A DNA stretch of 64,000 bases from Acidisoma sp965199065 (GTDB lineage Bacteria; Pseudomonadota; Alphaproteobacteria; Acetobacterales; Acetobacteraceae), in the NCBI RefSeq assembly GCF_965199065.1, contig NZ_CBDAQN010000003.1, positions 372,001 through 436,000 of the forward strand. The letters run 5' to 3'. How positions within the stretch are numbered: position 1 is the stretch's first letter; every line of letters starts with the position of its first letter. The notes below the pieces were generated by a model that saw only the letters and a list, made by a program, of their open reading frames with translations, was not told where the DNA came from and searched no databases. Position numbers and translations under genes: made by a program. This document shows, in pieces, positions 26,348 through 37,567 of the stretch.

Positions 26348-27610
26348 ATGTTGCTAACCGATAAAGAGGGTAGGGCCCGGTGGCGCCGGGTTCAACCCGC
26401 CGTGATCCCGCATCAGCCGGGCGCGAAGCGCGGCAACCGGGCGGCGGCTGTGGGCCTGCATCCGGGCGCGACGCTCGGGCTTGGCCTGGTGCTCATGCTC
26501 GGCGGCTGCAGCAACTTGCCCGGCCGGGACGATCCGGTGACCTGGTGGCATCACCTGGAGGGCGGCGCGATCGCGCAGAACCGGCCGCCGCCGCCGAACC
26601 CGAACGCGCCGTTCCCGAAAATCGCCGACCAGCCGACGCGGCCGGCCGGGATGCCCGACTGGGAATGGAACCAGCTGAGCGCCACGTTGGCGTCGCAGCG
26701 GGCGGAGGCACAGGCCTACGCGGCGCAGAACCCGATCCCGACCCTCGCCCAGCCACCGGCAGCCCCGGCCGCCATGCACCGGCCAGCGCCGGCACGCGCC
26801 CTGCCGCCACCCGTCCCCTCGCCGGCGGCCTCCTCCGCCACGCCCCCGGCGGACACGGGGCAATCCGCAGCGACGGTCGCCGAAATCCAGCGGCTGGCGG
26901 CAGCCCCCGGCCCTGCCGGAAGCGCCGCGCCGCCGCCATCGGCCGCCGCCGTCGCGACCGCGACCGCCAACGCCGCCAACCCCTCCGGCGCCTCGAGCCT
27001 GACCTTCCAGGGGCCGAGCGCCTCATCGCACACCTCCGGCCCGCGCAGCGTGCCCGTCGATGCCGGCTCGCCCACCGCCAGCGCCGCCGCCGCGGCGACC
27101 CACGTCAGCTACTTCGATCCGACCAACGGCCTCAGCATTCCCGGCGCGCTGAGCCCGGTGGAACAGCCCGACGAAGCCCATCCGCCGCCGGTGCCGGCCA
27201 GCGTGCCGGTGCCCCCCACGGTCCCCGGCTTCGCCATTCCCGCGGTCCCCTCGACCTACGTGGCGCCGGTCCCCCTGCCCGAGCCAGCCCCCTATGTGCC
27301 GCCCGCGCCGCTGCCGCCGGTCGCGCCGGTGCCCATCCAGTTCGCGCCGCACTCGGCCGTCCTCACGCCGCCGATGCAGCAGGTGCTGCTGCATCTGATC
27401 CAGGCCGGCGCAGGCGCCCGCATTGCCGTCACCGGCTTCGGCGACGCACGCAGCGACTCGATTACCGAGCAGGCCGCCGCCATGCCGCTTGCCCTGGAAC
27501 GCGCCCGCGCCATCGTGGTTCAACTGATGACGTACGGATTCACCGCGCATGGGATCAGCGCCGGCGCGCGCGCGCTCGGCAGCGGGGGCCTCGCTCAACT
27601 GACGGATTGA
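26348..27610 (+). CDS. Pro/Ala-rich OmpA-like lipoprotein
   Basis: 420 residues from ATG 26348. A signal ends in lipobox MLGGC near residue 56, longer than usual, so the true start may be downstream, for example at a GTG. The mature N-terminus SNLPGRDDPVTWWHHLEGG carries a conserved short motif; the middle (about 125-340) is Pro/Ala/Ser-rich and low-complexity. The C-terminal domain (about 335-420) has VPIQFAPHSAVLTPPMQQVL, ARIAVTGFGDA and LERARAIVVQLMTYGF, an OmpA/MotB-like peptidoglycan-binding pattern. It resembles the alphaproteobacterial envelope proteins encoded beside phaC. Divergent from phaC, 67 bp apart. Confidence 0.78.
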   Translation: MLLTDKEGRARWRRVQPAVIPHQPGAKRGNRAAAVGLHPGATLGLGLVLMLGGCSNLPGRDDPVTWWHHLEGGAIAQNRPPPPNPNAPFPKIADQPTRPAGMPDWEWNQLSATLASQRAEAQAYAAQNPIPTLAQPPAAPAAMHRPAPARALPPPVPSPAASSATPPADTGQSAATVAEIQRLAAAPGPAGSAAPPPSAAAVATATANAANPSGASSLTFQGPSASSHTSGPRSVPVDAGSPTASAAAAATHVSYFDPTNGLSIPGALSPVEQPDEAHPPPVPASVPVPPTVPGFAIPAVPSTYVAPVPLPEPAPYVPPAPLPPVAPVPIQFAPHSAVLTPPMQQVLLHLIQAGAGARIAVTGFGDARSDSITEQAAAMPLALERARAIVVQLMTYGFTAHGISAGARALGSGGLAQLTD

Positions 27611-27705
27611 GCCTGTCGTGGATTGAGCGCCGGGGGAATTGGGCCTAACGGCTGCTCCGCCGCATCGTTCCACCTCCAGCTTCACCTCCAACCGGATCGC
27701 CTGCC

Positions 27706-28961
<1,256 letters not shown>

Positions 28962-28965
<4 letters not shown>

Positions 28966-30254
28966 CGGAAGCGTTACGGGTCGGGCTGGCCGGGCTCGGA
29001 ACCGTCGGCGCCGGAACCCTCGCGCTGCTGCGGCAGAATGCGGCGATTGTGACCGCGCGTGCCGGCCGGCCTGTCACGGTGACCGCGGTCTCCGCGCGCG
29101 ACCGCAGCCGCGACCGTGGCGTCTCGGTCGAGGGCCTGACATGGCACGACGACCCGCTCGATCTGGCGACGGACGCGGCTGTCGATGTCGTGGTCGAGGT
29201 CATTGGCGGGAGCGAGGGCGTGGCGCCCGCGGTGGTGCGGGCGGCAATCGCCGCGGGCAAGCCGGTGGTGACCGCGAACAAGGCGCTGCTCGCGCTGCAT
29301 GGCGGTGAGTTGGCCGCCGAGGCCGAGGCGGCCGGCGTGCCCCTCGCCTTCGAGGCGGCGGTGGCCGGCGGCATCCCGGCGATCAAGGCGCTGCGGGAGG
29401 GTCTTGCCGCCAACGAGATCCGCGCGATCTCCGGCATTCTCAACGGGACGTGCAACTATATACTGACGGTGATGCGCGAGCAGGGGCGCGATTTCGCCGA
29501 GGTCCTCGCCGATGCCCAGGCGCTGGGTTACGCCGAGGCGGACCCGGCCTTCGACATCGACGGCGTCGATGCGGCGCACAAGCTCGCCATCCTGGCCGCG
29601 CTGGCCTTCGGGCGGCCGGTGGACTTCGCGGCGCTGCATGTCGAGGGCATCCGGCGGGTAAGCGCCTTGGACATCGCTTTCGCCAAGGAGCTGGGGTTCC
29701 GCATCAAGCTGCTCGGCATCGCGAAGCGGCAGGATGGCGGGGTCGAGATGCGGGTGCATCCGGCGATGGTGCCGGAGGGCGAGCCGATCGCGCAGGTGGA
29801 CGGCGTCTTCAACGCCGTGGTGGCGGAGGGTAATTTTTCCGGGCGCGTCATGCTGATGGGCCGCGGAGCCGGAGCCGGACCCACGGCCTCGGCGGTGGTG
29901 GCGGACCTCATCGACATCGCGCGCGGACGGCTGACGCCGATCTGGGGCGCCGAGGGCTTTGCCCTGGAAACGCTGCCGGCGCTGCCGATGGCGGCGCATA
30001 ACGGCGCCTACTACCTGCGGCTCATGGTGCTCGACCGCCCGGGCGTGATCGCCGATGTGACGGCGGTGCTGCGGGATGCGGGCGTGTCGTTGCAGTCTAT
30101 GCTGCAGCACGGACGGTCGCCCGGCGAGGCGGTGCCGATCGTGCTGGTGACGCACGAGACGAACGAGGCGGCGATGATGACGGCCCTCGCCGAGATCGCG
30201 GCGCTGCCAGCCGTGCTGGAGCCGCCGGCGCTCATCAGGATCGGCTCGGCTTAA
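28962..30254 (+). CDS. hom: Homoserine dehydrogenase with ACT domain
   Basis: 430 residues. Nucleotide-binding GLAGLGTVGAGTL at the N-terminus, VVTANKALLALHG near 105, the catalytic region GGIPAIKALREGL and GILNGTCNYIL (about 133-165), DPAFDIDGVDAAHKLAIL, and a C-terminal ACT regulatory domain (about 350-430: LMVLDRPGVIADVTAVLRDAGV). Hom reduces aspartate semialdehyde to homoserine for threonine and methionine; ACT usually binds threonine as inhibitor. It overlaps the upstream aminotransferase by 4 bp, so the pair is one operon. In relatives glpX and recJ follow directly; here they are displaced by about 3.6 kb. Confidence 0.96.
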
Positions 30255-30708
30255 CCAGCAGCCCGAAGTCTCCGCCGCGCCGACCGCGACAGCCGAGCCC
30301 GGCGCGTGGCGCGGGCTCACGTACCCGGGGCACCAGAGCAGGACGCGTGCGATCTCCAGTGCGTTGCAGCATCATGTCTGCGACGATCACAATGGACGAG
30401 CCCCCTGACGATGTGGAGCAAGCCCCTCCACCGAAAGCCGGTGTTCGATCAAAACGAGGCGGAGGTCCGCTACCGTTGGCATAGGTCGCAGGCTACCCGT
30501 ACGTGGAACTATCAACTTTGCGTTCTAAGCTTGTAATGATCGGCGAAGACGTTGCTCGCATGGTTTGCGCTTCTCCTAAGCCTCGTAATCTTTACCATTA
30601 CGATGTTGGATCTTTTTGGAATGGTTGTTCACGATGAACCCGGGTCGTGCTCCCGTTGGGCAGTATCGGTCCGCAATATGTTAAGTGGCGTGCGCAGGAG
30701 TACGTTCA
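30255..30708. other. Intergenic, lower-GC stretch, no gene seen
   Basis: 454 bp between hom and the PhyH-like gene. Base composition drops toward the right (around 30530-30640), which may carry a promoter for the downstream gene. A plus frame at 30306-30536 has no ribosome site and unconvincing composition. Confidence 0.5.
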
Positions 30709-31671
30709 TTGATTAACTTATCCGGTAGAATTTGGCGTCGCGTTGCAAGTCTACCCTCCGACATTGCTTTGGGCATGACCAACGTGGCTCCCGTTTCTTC
30801 ATATCTCGATCAGCGCCGGACGGCTCTCGAAGAGAGATATATGGGTGCAAGCCCTCTCAGTCCTCGTGAGGCCGAGGTCGTGGACGGCCTTCATCGGGAC
30901 GGTTTCTTTGTTACCTCTCTGGAGAATCTGGGTGTAGCGGAGGCCGAGAACGTCCCCATCCTGGAGAGCGGCGCGAGGATCAGCGAGGTGCTGGCGAACC
31001 GCGCGGACGCGCCGAATACGCCCCATCCCGCCGCCATCTGCAACCAGCCCGGCGATCTGCTCGCCAACCCGATGATATACCGTTGGGGCCTTCACCCTAC
31101 GCTGTTGCGTATCGTCGAGAGTTATCTGCGCCAACCGGTGGCGTATGATGGCCCGATCGTGTTCTACACCGAGGCCAACAAGGCGGAGGAAGGAACCCGG
31201 AAATGGCACCTCGACCGGGAGGATCGCCGGGTCGTGAAGGTGGCGCTATACCTCCACGACGTTGATGAGGAAACCGGACCGTTCGAGATATTTCCGCGGA
31301 TGCCGCAGAATACCGACGGGCGTTTCAAATATCCCGTGGTCGCCACCGCGACGCTCGAACGTCTGCTTGGTCTTCAACCGAACTCGATGGAGACGGTCAC
31401 CTGCACGGGACGCGCCGGAACGCTTATTTTCGCGGAAACCGGGCGTTTCTATCACCGAGGGAAGCCGCCCACGAGCAATCACCGGGCTGCAATCTTCTAC
31501 GGCTATTTTGCCCGGCCTCCCCGCAACCCGTTCTATTGCGAACGCTCAAGGCTGTCGCGGGCGCAGATCATGCAGCTGATCGGAGGCCTGTCGTCCGAGC
31601 AGCGCGCGAGCGCGTTGTGGCGGGATGTCCTCCCTTGGCCTATCCGTCTCATTCCGGCCAGCAAAAGGTGA
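30709..31671 (+). CDS. Phytanoyl-CoA dioxygenase (PhyH)-like Fe(II)/2-oxoglutarate oxygenase
   Basis: 320 residues. The start is taken as TTG 30709 because AGGAG stands 8 nt upstream; a GTG at 30685 is possible. The iron ligands are His and Asp in RKWHLDREDRRVVKVALYL and a distal His in ETGRFYHRGKPP. The strand GPFEIFPRMPQ and the NHRAAIFYGYFARPP helix-strand fit the double-stranded beta-helix fold. It would hydroxylate a small molecule or lipid; substrate unknown. GC is lower than in hom or glpX and the gene splits a usually tight neighbourhood, which suggests acquisition. Confidence 0.8.
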   Translation: MINLSGRIWRRVASLPSDIALGMTNVAPVSSYLDQRRTALEERYMGASPLSPREAEVVDGLHRDGFFVTSLENLGVAEAENVPILESGARISEVLANRADAPNTPHPAAICNQPGDLLANPMIYRWGLHPTLLRIVESYLRQPVAYDGPIVFYTEANKAEEGTRKWHLDREDRRVVKVALYLHDVDEETGPFEIFPRMPQNTDGRFKYPVVATATLERLLGLQPNSMETVTCTGRAGTLIFAETGRFYHRGKPPTSNHRAAIFYGYFARPPRNPFYCERSRLSRAQIMQLIGGLSSEQRASALWRDVLPWPIRLIPASKR

Positions 31672-31768
31672 GCTGAAGACAGGTGTCTGCCTTGACGACA
31701 GCGGTGAGTTGTCCGAACGCCTGACCCCATTCGCACGCTCGACCGGCCTGCCAGATCTCCCCGCTTGC

Positions 31769-33610
31769 CTATGCGGGCAGAGCGGCCAAAGCGCGTTCCG
31801 CCGGACGCGCCGGCGTCTCTTGTTCGGGATCTGTGATCTTGAATTCGCTCACCAAGCCGCTCAGCGCGAACGCCTCCAAGCGCAGGCTCGAACTCTCGGC
31901 CGCCGCCTGCTCGACAATGCCGAGATTCTGCTGCGTTACCTGATCCATCTGGCTGACCGTCATGTTGACCTGAGCCAGGGCAGTCGCCTGCTGCTGCGCC
32001 GAAGCGGCAATATCGCCCACCAGATCCGTCAACTGGCTGATCTGGCCGGTGATGCGGTGCAACGTCCTGCCGGTTTCCTCCACAAGTTGAGCGCCCTTCC
32101 CAACCTGGTCGCTGGATTCGGAGATGATAATCTTGATCTCCTTGGCGGCATCCGCGGATCGCTTGGCCAGCGCTCGCACTTCGGTTGCCACGACCGCAAA
32201 ACCCCGACCGGCATCACCCGCCCGCGCCGCCTCGATCCCCGCATTGAGCGCCAGCAGATTTGTCTGAAACGCAATCTCGTCGATCAGGCCGATGATGGCG
32301 GAGATGCGTTCGGATGATTTCTCGATGCCCGCCATCGCCTCTACCGTATCGCGCACCACGCTGCCCGAGGCGGTGGCATCCGCATGCGCCGCCGCCGCCA
32401 GTTTCGCCGCACTACCGGCATTCCCGGAGGTCTTGCCGACCGTTCCCGTGATGTCGTTCAAGGTCGCGGCGGCACTTTTCAACTGGTTGGCCTGCTTCTC
32501 GGTCCGCGCTGCCAGGTCGGCGGAAACTTCCTGCATGGCATTGATGTTCGTTTCCACCGTGCGGGTACTGATCATGACACGGCGAATGGTCCCGTCCATC
32601 TTGGCTGAGGCCTGGTTGAAATCCATCCGCAACCCTTTGAAGTCGTTGCTGAACCATTCGGTGATCCGCCACGTCAGATCGCCATTGGCGAAACTGATCA
32701 AGGCCTTCGCCAGCGCCCCAACCACCAGGCGCTGGTCAAGGCCGGAGGCCTCGAAGCGGGCTGCCACGTCCCTAAGTTTGGTATCCAGTTCGTTGTGAAA
32801 CTCCGCGGCGGCCAGTTCGAGCTTTCGCCGTTCCATGGCGTTGTCCTTGAACACCTGCACGGCGCCCGCCATCGCGCCAAGCTCGTCCGTGCGATCGAGG
32901 CCCGCGATCCTTACGTCCAGATCGCCGTCCGCCAGGTTCCGCATGGTCTTCGAAAGCGCCGCAACGAGCTTTGAAACCGATTTGCAGATGAGAAAACTTA
33001 ACGCGATGAGCCCGAGCAGAAGCGGGACGAAAATCCAGGCAAGATGGATCGCGCTCGTCGCCAGCTCAGCGTTGAGATCGCTGACATAGAGCCCCGTCCC
33101 GATGACCCACTGCCATTCCGGCACGGCCATTGCGTAAGAGATTTTGGGTTCCGGCTTGGCGCCAGCAGTCTTTGGAAAATAATAATGGTGGAAAGCCGGC
33201 TTCCCTGCAGCCGCGGCGAGGATCATCGGCTGAAAGACGACCGTGCCATAAGGGTCCTTGTAGTTGGCGCAGTTGGTGCCCACCAGCTTCTTGTTGGGGT
33301 GCACAAGCACCATCGATCCATATGTCATAACGAAGTAGTAATTCTTCCCGTCATAGCGGGTCGTGGCAAGGGCATGGAGCGCGCGCCGCTGTGCCTCTGC
33401 GGTCGTCAAGGTGCCGTCTTTTGCTTCCTGCACGAAGGATTCTGCAACGGAGACACCAACTTCGACAATCCGCTCAACCTCCGCCTGTCGGTCTGAAACA
33501 GACCGGCCGTAGCTTTGGTTCAGCGCCACAGCCATGCCGCTGATCGCCAGTAACACGCCGAGGCACGATATCAGGATAAGCTGCCGCGTGATCGAAACAC
33601 GAGAGAACAT
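31769..33610 (-). CDS. Methyl-accepting chemotaxis protein with single Cache domain
   Basis: 613 residues from ATG 33610, with AAGGA at the right distance. A first membrane helix (QLILISCLGVLLAISGMAVA) leads to a periplasmic sCache-type sensor (about 45-180: TRYDGKNYYFVMTYGSMVLVHPN, WQWVIGTGLYVSDL), then a second helix (IFVPLLLGLIALSFLIC), a HAMP domain (ADGDLDVRIAGLDRTDELG) and the signalling hairpin with the conserved tip IDEIAFQTNLLALNAGIEAARAG. It senses an extracellular ligand (sCache sensors often bind small carboxylates) and controls CheA. No che genes are near; an orphan receptor, lying between hom and glpX. Confidence 0.93.
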   Translation of the reverse strand: MFSRVSITRQLILISCLGVLLAISGMAVALNQSYGRSVSDRQAEVERIVEVGVSVAESFVQEAKDGTLTTAEAQRRALHALATTRYDGKNYYFVMTYGSMVLVHPNKKLVGTNCANYKDPYGTVVFQPMILAAAAGKPAFHHYYFPKTAGAKPEPKISYAMAVPEWQWVIGTGLYVSDLNAELATSAIHLAWIFVPLLLGLIALSFLICKSVSKLVAALSKTMRNLADGDLDVRIAGLDRTDELGAMAGAVQVFKDNAMERRKLELAAAEFHNELDTKLRDVAARFEASGLDQRLVVGALAKALISFANGDLTWRITEWFSNDFKGLRMDFNQASAKMDGTIRRVMISTRTVETNINAMQEVSADLAARTEKQANQLKSAAATLNDITGTVGKTSGNAGSAAKLAAAAHADATASGSVVRDTVEAMAGIEKSSERISAIIGLIDEIAFQTNLLALNAGIEAARAGDAGRGFAVVATEVRALAKRSADAAKEIKIIISESSDQVGKGAQLVEETGRTLHRITGQISQLTDLVGDIAASAQQQATALAQVNMTVSQMDQVTQQNLGIVEQAAAESSSLRLEAFALSGLVSEFKITDPEQETPARPAERALAALPA

Positions 33611-33900
33611 GCTGGGTCCTTGCCGTTCGGACTGCGCAGTTTCCCGGGCAGTAGGCCCTTCTGCGCGCATGCGGACGGTCGTCTCCCGATAAACCATAGA
33701 AATTAACGAACCCTTGATCGTGTTGGCCAACCGGCGCTTTGAACCGGACAAGCGTGCCGGCCGATCATAGCGAGGCCGCGGTGCCCATCCGCTGAGGCTG
33801 GCTCCGGGCGGCGCACGAGAGCGAGCCTCGGTTCCGAATCGGGCGCGCCTGGGGTAGGCTCTCGCATCGCCGCCCCACGGACCAGAACACGAGGACACCC

Positions 33901-34887
33901 ATGGCCCTCCAGACCCCGCAGCATTCCGACCGCAACCTCGCCCTCGAACTCGTGCGCGTCACCGAGGCGGCTGCCATCGCCGCCGCACAGTGGACCGGCC
34001 GCGGCAACAAGAACGCCGCCGACGGCGCGGCCGTCGAGGCCATGCGTCATGCCTTCGACAGCGTCTCCATCTCCGGCACCGTCGTCATCGGCGAGGGCGA
34101 GATGGATGAGGCGCCCATGCTCTACATCGGCGAGAAGGTCGGCCAGGGCGGCCCTGAGATGGATATCGCCGTCGATCCGCTCGAAGGCACCGAAATCGTC
34201 GCCAAGGGCGCGGCGAACGGCATGGCGGTCATCGCGCTGGCCGACAAGGGCCGCTTCCTCCACGCGCCCGACATCTACATGCAGAAGATCGCCGTCGGTC
34301 CCGGCCTGCCGCAGGGCGTGGTCGACCTCGACGCGCCGACCGCCGAAAATCTCCGCAATCTGGCGCGCGCGAAGAAAGTGGATGTCTCGGACCTCGTCGT
34401 CTGCCTGCTGGACCGCGAGCGGCACGATGAGATCGTGGCCGAGTGCCGGCGGGCGGGCGCGCGCATCATGCTCATCTCGGCGGGCGACGTGGCCGGCTGC
34501 ATTGCCACCAGCAGACCCGAGGGCGGGGTCGACATCTACCTCGGCTCCGGCGGCGCGCCCGAAGGCGTGATCGCGGCGGCGGCGCTCCGCTGCGTCAACG
34601 CCCAGATGCAGTGCCGCCTGCTGTTCGAGGACGACAGCCAGATCGAGCGCGCCCGCGGCATGGGCCTCACCGACCCGCACCGCAAATACGGCATCCACGA
34701 AATTGCCGGTGGCGACGTGATGTTCGCCGCAACCGGCGTGACCACCGGGCCGATGCTCCGCGGCGTGCTGCGCAGCGAGGGCAACGGCGCGGTAACCCAC
34801 TCGGTCGTAATGCGGAGCAAATCCGGCACTGTCCGTTTCGTGGAAGCACATCACGACTTCACCATTAAGCATTGGTCCCGCGCGTGA
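33901..34887 (+). CDS. glpX: Class II fructose-1,6-bisphosphatase GlpX
   Basis: 328 residues, normal for GlpX. Metal and phosphate motifs: VVIGEGEMDEAPMLYIGE near 62, DIAVDPLEGTEIVAKG near 88, and GGVDIYLGSGGAPEGVIAAAAL near 202. It hydrolyses fructose-1,6-bisphosphate to fructose-6-phosphate in gluconeogenesis or the Calvin/pentose cycle. It starts at ATG 33901 and is followed by recJ at 100 bp, a neighbour order that recurs in related genomes. All motifs intact. Confidence 0.95.
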   Translation: MALQTPQHSDRNLALELVRVTEAAAIAAAQWTGRGNKNAADGAAVEAMRHAFDSVSISGTVVIGEGEMDEAPMLYIGEKVGQGGPEMDIAVDPLEGTEIVAKGAANGMAVIALADKGRFLHAPDIYMQKIAVGPGLPQGVVDLDAPTAENLRNLARAKKVDVSDLVVCLLDRERHDEIVAECRRAGARIMLISAGDVAGCIATSRPEGGVDIYLGSGGAPEGVIAAAALRCVNAQMQCRLLFEDDSQIERARGMGLTDPHRKYGIHEIAGGDVMFAATGVTTGPMLRGVLRSEGNGAVTHSVVMRSKSGTVRFVEAHHDFTIKHWSRA

Positions 34888-34987
34888 GCGCACGGGACGG
34901 GCAAACACTGGTCCCGGGCCTAGGACGCTGAGCGCCCTCGCCTCCCGGCCGGAGCCGGAGCCGGAGCCGCCTGACGCGGTTCTGGGG

Positions 34988-36748
34988 GTGGAGCGCAGCC
35001 TCGGCGGCCGTCGATGGCTGTGGCGGGTCAATAGCGCCGAAACCGCATCGCAGCTGGGCCTCGGCATCGCCCAGCGCCTCGACGTGCCGGAGATCGTCGG
35101 CCGCCTGCTGGCGCTGCGCGGCATCGGGATCGAGCAGGCCACGCACTACCTCACGCCGACGCTGCGCGCCCTGCTGCCCGACCCCTCGACCCTCATCGAC
35201 ATGGACGTGGCGGCGGCCCGGATGGCGCGCGCCGTGCGCGAGGGCGAAACCGTCGGCGTCTTCGGCGACTACGACGTGGACGGGGCCTGCTCGGCGGCAC
35301 TGGTGACGCAGTTGCTGCGGGGGCTGGGCCTCGTGGTCCATACCCACATCCCCGACCGAGCGACGGAAGGCTACGGCCCCAACGCGCCGGCGCTGTGCGG
35401 CCTCGCGGACAAGGGCGCGACGTTGATCATCTGCGTCGACTGCGGCACCGCGGCGCATGAGACCTTTCCGTGCCTCACCGGGCGCGCGGAAGTCATCGTG
35501 CTCGACCACCACAAGGCGGAAGGGCCGCCCCCCCCGGTTCTGGCGACGGTCAACCCGAACCGGCTTGATTGCGCCTCGGGCCAGGGGATGCTCTGCGCCA
35601 CCGGGATCGCCTTCCTCACCGCAGTGGCATTGCTGCGCCATCTGCGGCGCGACGGCGTCTTCGGGCCGGAGCGCGCCGAGCCCGATCTGATGGCCCTGCT
35701 CGACCTCGTGGCGCTGGCAACGGTTTGCGACGTGATGCCGCTGACCGGGCTCAACCGCGCCTTCGTCGGCCAGGGGCTGCGCGTGATGGCGCGCGGGGCG
35801 AGGCCGGGGATCGTGGCGCTGCTGGAGGTGGCACAGGCGAAGGGCGTGCCCTCGACCGTCACCTGCGGGTTCGCCCTCGGGCCGCGCATCAACGCCGGCG
35901 GCCGCGTGGCCGATGCGGGCCTCGGGTTGCGGCTGCTGCTCACCGAGGATGCCGAGGAAGCGCGCGAGATCGCCGAGATCCTCGACAGCGTGAACCGCCA
36001 GCGCCAGCAGATCGAACTCGGCGTCATGGATGAGGCGATGCGGCTGGCCGAGGCGCAGGTGGCGGCGGGGCATGCCGTGCTGCTGGTGGGCGGAGCCGGC
36101 TGGCATGCCGGCGTGGTCGGCATCGTCGCGGGCCGGCTTAAGGAGAAGTTCAACCGCCCCGCCTGCGTCATGGCGATCGCCGACGGCCGGGCGACGGGTT
36201 CCGGACGATCCGTGCCGGGGCTGGACCTCGGCGCCGCGGTTCTGGCGGCGCGTCAGCAGGGCTTGCTCGAGCGCGGCGGCGGGCACGCGATGGCGGCGGG
36301 CTTCACCTTGGCCGAGGCGAGCGTGCCGGCGCTGCACGCCTTCCTCGACGAGCGGCTGGCGGCGGCATCCGCCATGCCGGGCGCGGCTGCTCTGGCGGTG
36401 GACGGCGTGCTGACGGTACGCGGGGCGACGGTGCCGGTGGCCGAGCATCTGGCGCGGCTGGCCCCCTTCGGCCAGGGCAACGACGAGCCGCTCCTGGTGC
36501 TGAGCTATGCAAGGGTGAGCCGGGCCGAGCGGGTCGGGAAGGACAGCGCGACCGTGCGGGCATTTCTGGAGGGCGAGGATGGCGGCCGGCTCAAGGCGGT
36601 GCTGTTCCGGGCGAAAACCGGCGCGTTGGCGGAGGCTATGCTCGACCCGGGGCGGCGGCCTCTGCACCTTGCGGGTTATCTGCGGGCCGAGGAGTGGAAC
36701 GGAACCGTCAGCGCCAGCTTCATGGTGCAGGACGCGGCCTACGGCTGA
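34988..36748 (+). CDS. recJ: Single-stranded-DNA-specific exonuclease RecJ
   Basis: 586 residues from GTG 34988. DHH-family motifs: GVFGDYDVDGACSAAL near 91, IICVDCGTAAHE near 142, EVIVLDHHKAEGPPP near 170, and LGPRINAGGRVADAG near 297, then the DHHA1 region ending in RGGGHAMAAGF and a C-terminal OB-like part. RecJ degrades ssDNA 5' to 3' in repair. The frame stays open upstream into Pro/Glu repeats (PEPEPEPPDAVLGVERSL), and family members have the LGVERS stretch within the protein, so the true start may be upstream although no ATG is seen. tRNA-Glu follows. Confidence 0.93.
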   Translation: MERSLGGRRWLWRVNSAETASQLGLGIAQRLDVPEIVGRLLALRGIGIEQATHYLTPTLRALLPDPSTLIDMDVAAARMARAVREGETVGVFGDYDVDGACSAALVTQLLRGLGLVVHTHIPDRATEGYGPNAPALCGLADKGATLIICVDCGTAAHETFPCLTGRAEVIVLDHHKAEGPPPPVLATVNPNRLDCASGQGMLCATGIAFLTAVALLRHLRRDGVFGPERAEPDLMALLDLVALATVCDVMPLTGLNRAFVGQGLRVMARGARPGIVALLEVAQAKGVPSTVTCGFALGPRINAGGRVADAGLGLRLLLTEDAEEAREIAEILDSVNRQRQQIELGVMDEAMRLAEAQVAAGHAVLLVGGAGWHAGVVGIVAGRLKEKFNRPACVMAIADGRATGSGRSVPGLDLGAAVLAARQQGLLERGGGHAMAAGFTLAEASVPALHAFLDERLAAASAMPGAAALAVDGVLTVRGATVPVAEHLARLAPFGQGNDEPLLVLSYARVSRAERVGKDSATVRAFLEGEDGGRLKAVLFRAKTGALAEAMLDPGRRPLHLAGYLRAEEWNGTVSASFMVQDAAYG

Positions 36749-36884
36749 GGTGCGGCCGTGCGTGGGGCTAGGCGGGCAGGTTTGCGAGGGTGGATTGCCG
36801 GTTCCGGGGTTGATTCGGAACCGAGGCTCGGCTACCCAGCACGCCCTGGCGTGCCGTTTATCTGCGGTGCGGTAGGAGTTGCTC

Positions 36885-36960
36885 GTCCCGTTCGTCTAGA
36901 GGCCTAGGACACCGCCCTTTCACGGCGGTAACACGAGTTCGAATCTCGTACGGGATACCA
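36885..36960 (+). tRNA. tRNA-Glu (anticodon TTC)
   Basis: Acceptor arms GTCCCGT and ACGGGAT pair (one G-T at position 1-72), with encoded CCA. The anticodon stem CCGCC/GGCGG encloses loop CTTTCAC with anticodon TTC. The T arm contains TTCGAATC. It stands 136 bp after recJ and borders the low-quality stretch at 37-39 kb. Confidence 0.96.
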
Positions 36961-37255
36961 GCCTGTTCCCCAAGTTCGGCGAGGTTCAGTTTTCGGTAGT
37001 GGTCCCAAGAGGAACACTACGACAGGGGAACACTACGACGGTTAATCTCCTGCTCGGTTGCTTTGCGCACAAACTCCGTCCGGTCTTCTCCGTCGCGCAA
37101 AACGCCGGCGATGCGCTCAAGTGTTCCCTCGCCAGAACGGCCAGAATCCTATCAGCCTATAACTTCTTGCGCCCCATTGGCCGGCTTCTGCCTGCCTGAT
37201 CGCCATGCGTCAAAGATGGCTACAAATCGCAGCCATCCCCGCCCGTTTGTGAATC
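36961..37255. other. Region after tRNA-Glu with a short direct repeat
   Basis: 295 bp with no gene. It contains two copies of GGAACACTACGAC at 37011-37023 and 37027-37039, 16 bp apart. No copy of the tRNA 3' end was found, so I see no attachment site. Confidence 0.6.
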
Positions 37256-37567
37256 CTACGGGCTGAACGTCCCGGCCTTCTCCGCGGCGGCTTCCGCAGC
37301 GCCAACATTCTCAGCCGCGGCGAGTTCTCGCTGGTCGTTGAACCTGCCAATCGCTTTGGAATACCGGGCTTCGGCACGATTCACGGCTTCCTGCGCGCGC
37401 TCCACAGCCCGCTCATCCCGCGCTTCTCTAGAAGCGGTGCCCCGGGAGGCGTATCCCCGGCCGTATCCGCCGTGGCATCCGTGCGCCCCATGACCCCCGT
37501 AGCCGTGTGCCAGGCACATCGTCGCCGACAGCATCAAGCCAAACCCACCAAGAATAGCGCTCCGCAT
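37256..37567 (-). CDS. Small exported Gly/His-rich protein
   Basis: 103 residues. MRSAILGGFGLMLSATMCLA is a signal peptide; cleavage near the AHG site is likely. The start of the mature part is rich in Gly/His/Tyr (HGYGGHGAHGCHGGYGRGY), a composition seen in metal-binding tails, followed by a charged helical part (ERAQEAVNRAEARYSKAIGRFND) that could form a coiled coil. No family name. Predicted start ATG 37567 with AGGGAGG upstream. Gene context (between tRNA-Glu and a broken acyltransferase) gives no clue. Confidence 0.7.
   Translation of the reverse strand: MRSAILGGFGLMLSATMCLAHGYGGHGAHGCHGGYGRGYASRGTASREARDERAVERAQEAVNRAEARYSKAIGRFNDQRELAAAENVGAAEAAAEKAGTFSP

Noticed and set aside
30306..30536. 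76-codon plus-strand frame between hom and the PhyH-like gene
   Set aside because: No ribosome site and no protein-like pattern.
34865..36667. 600-codon minus-strand frame opposite recJ
   Set aside because: Shadow of RecJ; no recognisable domain and composition like other shadows.
36885..37260. Phage-type attachment site at tRNA-Glu
   Set aside because: No second copy of the tRNA 3' end and no integrase found within the window; only a short unrelated 13-bp direct repeat.
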